From positions 1 through 10,194 of the forward strand of contig CALMOL010000407.1 of the NCBI GenBank assembly GCA_937871685.1: a stretch of 10,194 nucleotides of DNA, given 5' to 3'. The position numbers and the translations under genes were made by a program. The notes beneath the pieces are model-generated. The model was not told where the DNA came from, did not search any database, and saw only the letters and a list, made by a program, of their open reading frames with translations. This document shows, piece after piece, positions 6,926 to 10,194 of the stretch; position 1 is the first letter of the stretch, and each line of letters begins with the position of its first letter. This stretch comes from an uncultured Verrucomicrobiota bacterium. Its GTDB lineage: Bacteria; Verrucomicrobiota; Verrucomicrobiia; Chthoniobacterales; SZAS-18.

Positions 6926-9874
6926 TCAGGGCAGTTCGTAGGCCTCGATGAGTGCTACGCCGGAAGCGTCGCCGACCCCCCGCACGATGGCGGTGTAGCC
7001 ACCGGGCGGCAGCGTCACGACCACGGCGGACTCCAGCGGGCTCGTCGGCGCCAGCCCCGCGGCGCGGACCTCCGCGGCGGTGTTGCCCGAATCGCTGGAC
7101 CAATTGTCGCTGAAGGCCACGCGCGCGCCCTGGGAGTTGACGATTTCCAGCGTGGGATCGGAAATTGCGCCCGCCACGCCGGCCGCGGTGAGCGAGGGGC
7201 CGATGGCGCGGAAGAGCACGCGCTTGGGGGCAGTTCCCAGGACCACGAGGCCGCCAATCAGGACGTTCTCGCCGGTCTGCACGCGGGCGCGCGTGGCCAC
7301 GTTGATGAGCTTGGCGTTGGCGGCGTCCGGCGCCTGGTCATACACCTCCACGAGCGACACGCCCTGGCCGTTGTTCACGCCGCGCACGATGGCGGTGTAA
7401 GCCCCGGCGGGCAGGGAAAGCGCGAGGGCCGCCTCGGCATCGCTCGCGGGCGCGCGGCCGGCGGCTTGCACCGCGGCGCCGCCATCGGCAGACGTGCGCC
7501 AGTTGTCGTTCGCGGCGACCGTGGTGCCGGAAGAATTCACGATCTGTAGGGTCGGGTCCGCCAAGGTGCCGCTCACGCCGGCGGCGGCCAGCGAGGGACC
7601 GAGAGCGCGCACCAGCACTGGCTTGCTGCCGGTGCCCTGGATCACGAAGCCGGCGATCATCACGTTGTCGCCGGTTTCCACGCGAGACCGGGTGGCAATG
7701 TTGATGAGACGCGCGCTCGGAGTCGGGGTGGGGGTCGGAGTGGGAGTGGGAGTGGCCGTCGAGGTTGGCGTCGGAGTCGGCGTCGGAGTGGAGCCGGGCG
7801 GTGGCGTGGGAGTCGGCGTCGGAGTGGGGGCAGGCGTCGGCCCGGGCGTCGGCGTGGCGGCGTAAGTGCCGATGGCCACCGTCCGGGTGGAGCGAGCCGC
7901 CGTTACGCCGGAGCCGTCTCGCACAAAGGCCTCCAGGCGAAGGACTGCGCCGTTGGGCGGCGAGCCCGCGCTGAAGCTATCGACCTGAATGGCGCGATTG
8001 AGCGTCACGGAGCCTCCCGGCGGTAGGCTCGGCACGGATGTGGTCGGAAACGCGTAGGTGTTTCCTGCGCTGTAGATAAAAGAGCCGTCGAAAAAGCTCA
8101 TGTAGTTGGGCACCACCAGCAGCAGCCTGACCCCGTCCTGCGTGGTGGTGCCGCGGTTGGTGATCGTGAAGCCGTAGTTCACGGTCTGCCCGGGAGCCAC
8201 CGGGTCCAGCGAGGCGGTCACCGCCAGGGTCAGCGGCGTGTCCGCGCGAACGTTGCCGGACGCGGAGCCCCGGGCGCTTCCACTACTGGAGGCGCGGGCG
8301 CTGTCGCTGACTTCCGCCCGCGCCTGCACGAGGTTGCCCGCCGTCTGGTCGGAAGCGATGGCGACGCGAAACCGCCGGATGTTGACGAACCCGGCCGGCA
8401 AGGCGCCCAAGTTCCATTGCACAACGTTGTCGCTGCCCAGCAACCCACCATCCGGTGACGAGACGAACGTCGTGCCGTCCGGCAGCGGGAGCCTCAGCAC
8501 TGAGGCCGCTCCCGAGGCGATAGTCGCCGTGTTTCCAAACAGGACGGTGTAATCGAAAGCCGCGCCGGGCGAGAAGAGGTTCGTGGCCTCATTGCTGACC
8601 ACCGCCACGCTCCAGGCGGCCGACGAGCTGGCGGTGACGCTGCGGCCCACACTCGCCAAAGTCTGGCCCGCGCCGCCGCGGATCAACGCCTGAAGGCGGA
8701 GGACCGAGCCATTGGGCGGCGCGCTGCTGGAGCTGTAAACCTGGATGGTGAGCGTGCGCGTCAACGAGGTGCCGGCGGCCAGGCTGGGCAGGGCGGCGAA
8801 GTTGTAATTGCTGCCGCCGTCGTAGATGAAGGAGCCGTCAAAGAAGCTCATGGAGGGGGGCACCACGATGGAAAGGGTGGCCCCGGTCAGGGTGGTGCTG
8901 CCGCGGTTGGAGACGGTGAAAGTGTAATTTACGTATTGGTTTGGCGCGACCGGGTCCGAGGACGCGTCCACGGCCAAGCCCGCCGGGGCGTCCGTGCGCA
9001 CGATGCCGGTGACCGAGGCACCAGCCTTGCCCGTGCTGTTTGGCCGACTCGAATCCGAAATCGAGGCCTGGACCGCGAACAAGCTGCCGGCCACCGCCGT
9101 GGAGGCGACGCGGACCTGCGCCTGGCGAGTGCCTCCTTGGCTGGCGGCCAGGGCGCCGAGATTCCACCGCACAGTAACTCCGTCCGGCTGGAGCGCGCCA
9201 CCATCCGTCGCGGAAATGAAGCTCGTGCCGGCGGGCAGGATAAAGTCTAGGCTCGTCGTTCCGGAAGGAGCGGAATCCCGGTTGCCGAAGCGCACCGCGC
9301 AGGTAGCGACCGCGCCGGGAGCGAGAAGGTTCTGCGGCGCCTCCACGTCCAAGCCGAGGCTCAATGAGGCGGCCGATTCCGCGATGATTTCCCGCGAGGC
9401 GGAAGCGAGCGTCAGGCCGGTGCTGCCGCGCAAGAGCGCTTGCAGGTTGAGGGGCATCCCGTCGGGCGGCGCACCGTTGCTGGAGCTATAGACCTGGATG
9501 GCGAGGGTGCGGGTCAGCGCGGTCCCGGCGGCCAGGCTGGGCAGCGCGGCGAAGGTGTAGGTGTTGCCAGGTCCGTAGATGAACGAGCCGTCGAAGAAGC
9601 TCATGTAAGGCGGCACCACGATGGAAAGGGTCGCCCCGCTCAGGGTGGTGCTGCCGCGGTTGGCGACGGTGAAGGTGTAATTGACGGATTGACCCGGCGC
9701 GGCTGGGTTCGCCGAGGCGTCCACGGACAGTTCCTGCAGCGCTTGGGCGGCGGCGTCCCGCGGCGAAGTGGCCAGCCCGCCGAGCAGAAACGCCGCGCTA
9801 AGCATCCAGCCAAGGCGACGCCGAGACGCGGCAAACGCCGCCGGCAGGGAACGAAGGAAACAAAGAGAAAGCAT
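6926..9874 (-). CDS. Large secreted modular repeat protein (DUF11-like repeats, Thr-Pro linker, two C-terminal repeat domains)
   Basis: The 982-residue protein has a signal sequence with S-R-R-R-L-G-W (17-23), a hydrophobic stretch (24-35) and likely cleavage at AAAQA (41-45). The mature part alternates two beta-rich modules. Module A (48-164, 299-415, 549-668) starts 'D-P-x-A-P-x-Q-x-V-N-Y-x-F-T-x-x-N-R-G-x-T-T' and contains MSFFDGSFIY in all three copies. It resembles DUF11/B_ant_repeat domains. Module B (170-292, 421-542) carries L-x-P-G-x-x-x-x-x-x-V-x-F-G-N and W-N-L-G-A-L. A Thr-Pro linker (673-720) leads to two similar domains (722-846, 854-980), each with L-I-N-x-A-T-R-x-R-V, R-A-x-G-P-S-L and Y-T-A-I-V-R-G-V. 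The C-terminal domain recurs in exported proteins of soil bacteria; its function is unknown to me. A GTG at 9892 could extend the start by six residues, but the ATG is preferred. No catalytic motif is visible, so a surface or extracellular binding role is inferred. Confidence 0.85.
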   Translation of the reverse strand: MLSLCFLRSLPAAFAASRRRLGWMLSAAFLLGGLATSPRDAAAQALQELSVDASANPAAPGQSVNYTFTVANRGSTTLSGATLSIVVPPYMSFFDGSFIYGPGNTYTFAALPSLAAGTALTRTLAIQVYSSSNGAPPDGMPLNLQALLRGSTGLTLASASREIIAESAASLSLGLDVEAPQNLLAPGAVATCAVRFGNRDSAPSGTTSLDFILPAGTSFISATDGGALQPDGVTVRWNLGALAASQGGTRQAQVRVASTAVAGSLFAVQASISDSSRPNSTGKAGASVTGIVRTDAPAGLAVDASSDPVAPNQYVNYTFTVSNRGSTTLTGATLSIVVPPSMSFFDGSFIYDGGSNYNFAALPSLAAGTSLTRTLTIQVYSSSSAPPNGSVLRLQALIRGGAGQTLASVGRSVTASSSAAWSVAVVSNEATNLFSPGAAFDYTVLFGNTATIASGAASVLRLPLPDGTTFVSSPDGGLLGSDNVVQWNLGALPAGFVNIRRFRVAIASDQTAGNLVQARAEVSDSARASSSGSARGSASGNVRADTPLTLAVTASLDPVAPGQTVNYGFTITNRGTTTQDGVRLLLVVPNYMSFFDGSFIYSAGNTYAFPTTSVPSLPPGGSVTLNRAIQVDSFSAGSPPNGAVLRLEAFVRDGSGVTAARSTRTVAIGTYAATPTPGPTPAPTPTPTPTPPPGSTPTPTPTPTSTATPTPTPTPTPTPSARLINIATRSRVETGDNVMIAGFVIQGTGSKPVLVRALGPSLAAAGVSGTLADPTLQIVNSSGTTVAANDNWRTSADGGAAVQAAGRAPASDAEAALALSLPAGAYTAIVRGVNNGQGVSLVEVYDQAPDAANAKLINVATRARVQTGENVLIGGLVVLGTAPKRVLFRAIGPSLTAAGVAGAISDPTLEIVNSQGARVAFSDNWSSDSGNTAAEVRAAGLAPTSPLESAVVVTLPPGGYTAIVRGVGDASGVALIEAYELP
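6935..7711 (-). repeat. Tandem C-terminal domains of the large secreted protein
   Basis: Two copies of a domain of about 125 residues lie at 7337-7711 and 6935-7315, separated by 7 codons. They share, in order, L-I-N-x-A-T-R-x-R-V, T-G-x-N-V-x-I-x-G, R-A-x-G-P-S-L-x-A-A-G-V, D-P-T-L-x-I-V-N-S, D-N-W, and Y-T-A-I-V-R-G-V. The copies have diverged too far for a recent duplication. Confidence 0.8.
7715..7858 (-). repeat. Degenerate hexanucleotide repeat encoding a Thr-Pro linker
   Basis: About 144 bp of imperfect hexamers (plus strand GGNGTN type, such as GGAGTC, GGCGTC and GGAGTG) encode alternating Thr and Pro, broken by a few Gly, Ala and Ser. It separates the A/B repeat region from the two C-terminal domains of the large secreted protein. 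Thr-Pro linkers of this kind keep domains apart in exported proteins. Gain or loss of one hexamer would change length without shifting the frame. Confidence 0.85.
7871..9733 (-). repeat. Alternating A-B-A-B-A module array in the large secreted protein
   Basis: A modules lie at about 9383-9733, 8630-8980 and 7871-8230, and B modules at about 8999-9367 and 8249-8614. Copies A1 and A2 are the closest pair: both have F-T-V-x-N-R-G-S-T-T-L-x-G-A-T-L-S-I-V-V-P-P and A-A-L-P-S-L-A-A-G-T. A3 is more diverged and ends the array without a following B module. This suggests that an A-B pair of about 750 bp was the unit of duplication. Confidence 0.8.
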
Positions 9875-10000
9875 GGTGGGGAGATTGGGCACGGCCGAGA
9901 GTTGTGGTGGCTTGCTTGGGATGGGGAAAACGGGATGGACTTCGCTGGTTTGGATGGAAGTGCCGCGTCCTCAGATCACGAGGTAGGAAGTGATGGGGCT
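9875..10000. other. Gap between the large secreted-protein gene and the right-edge remnant
   Basis: These 126 bp hold the presumed promoter and leader of the large minus-strand gene. The plus strand is G-rich and purine-rich. I see no good -35/-10 pair, no clear Shine-Dalgarno before the ATG at 9874, and no strong hairpin; CCTC/GAGG at 9969-9983 makes only a 4-bp stem. Confidence 0.4.
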
Positions 10001-10194
10001 CTAGGGGCTGGGGCGGGCGATTTTGCCGATCCAGCGGAGAGCGCAGTAGGTGGCGTGGCCGGCTTGCGGAGCCTCGAAGTCGGTGTGGTGGGAAGCGCGT
10101 GTCTCCATCGCCAGCAGCGACATCTTGGAGAGGGTGCGAGGAAGGTGCCAACGGCGGCGTCGCTTGGGGGAATGAAGTCGGTGGGTGCGGCGAG
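10001..10194 (-). pseudogene. Decayed gene for a small Verrucomicrobia-type protein, cut by the window edge
   Basis: On the minus strand, one frame near the right edge gives A-P-T-D-F-I-P-P-S-D-A-A-V-G-T-F-L (D-F-I-P-P-S-D at 10159-10179). A second frame, from ATG at 10123 to TAG at 10001, gives S-L-L-A-M-E-T-R-A and then D-F-E-A-P-Q-A-G-H-A-T-Y-C-A-L-R-W. From memory, a family of roughly 200-residue proteins common in Opitutaceae-like genomes starts with a DFIP-x-SDA motif. It ends with an L-A-L-D-T-R-x-P ... A-G-K-x-A-x-Y-x-L-R-W-V ... G-P-W-S segment. Both ends appear here but in different frames and with the middle missing, so this looks like an internally deleted and frameshifted copy. 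The start probably lies just outside the window. The match is by motif memory and moderate in strength. Confidence 0.45.

Noticed and set aside
6809..7549. 246-codon plus-strand frame opposite the end of the large secreted-protein gene
   Set aside because: Its composition (Gly/Arg/His/Ala) follows from the complementary codons and no family motif is seen.
7717..7856. Possible CRISPR or promoter repeat array
   Set aside because: The short-period repeat is coding and explained by alternating Thr-Pro codons; there are no spacers.
9798..10151. 117-codon minus-strand frame overlapping the start of the large secreted-protein gene
   Set aside because: Pro/His/Arg-rich, overlaps the signal-peptide region, and gives no motif; the right-edge remnant reads better in two other frames.

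Overview
The window is GC-rich bacterial DNA with long shadow frames on both strands. It suggests a Verrucomicrobiota genome, probably near the Opitutales. That is an inference from protein types I recall as common there: paired C-terminal domains of the 'LINIATRxRVxTGxNVxIxG' kind, a Uma2 (DUF820) remnant of the 'DPATGxxLxLxxxF' variety, and a remnant of a small 'DFIPPSDA ... AGxxxYxxLRW' protein. No rRNA, tRNA, IS element or CRISPR array was seen.

Layout. (1) Positions 1-219, minus strand: the N-terminus of a ChrA chromate transporter, running off the left edge. It is divergent from (2) a complete thiamine-diphosphate enzyme of the pyruvate oxidase/acetolactate synthase superfamily (354-2153, plus). 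An imperfect 17-bp palindrome lies between them. (3) A GC-rich hairpin separates the enzyme from a convergent gene for a secreted protein with two LCCL domains (2206-2886, minus). (4) Upstream of that gene on the same strand is an AsmA-like envelope protein (3002-4549, minus, GTG start). (5) Divergent from it is a YegS/DgkB-type lipid kinase (4604-5608, plus, TTG start) with an unusual insertion of about 34 residues beside its nucleotide-binding motif. (6) An IclR-family regulator (5701-6540, plus) follows, with a promoter-like sequence and a nested dyad just ahead of its start. (7) Positions 6559-6821, minus, hold a broken Uma2-family nuclease gene. (8) Positions 6926-9874, minus, encode a 982-residue secreted protein with modular order A-B-A-B-A, a Thr-Pro linker, then C-C. 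(9) Positions 10001-10194, minus, hold a second decayed gene at the right edge.

The genes look like independent units, not one pathway. Common threads are envelope and exported proteins (AsmA-like, LCCL, the large repeat protein), a lipid kinase and a metal-oxyanion transporter. The right third, with a large repetitive secreted protein between two decayed genes, has an accessory character. I did not find a convincing new multi-gene system. The items most worth a second look are the modular secreted protein, the two decayed genes, the insertion in the lipid kinase, and the dyad ahead of the IclR gene.
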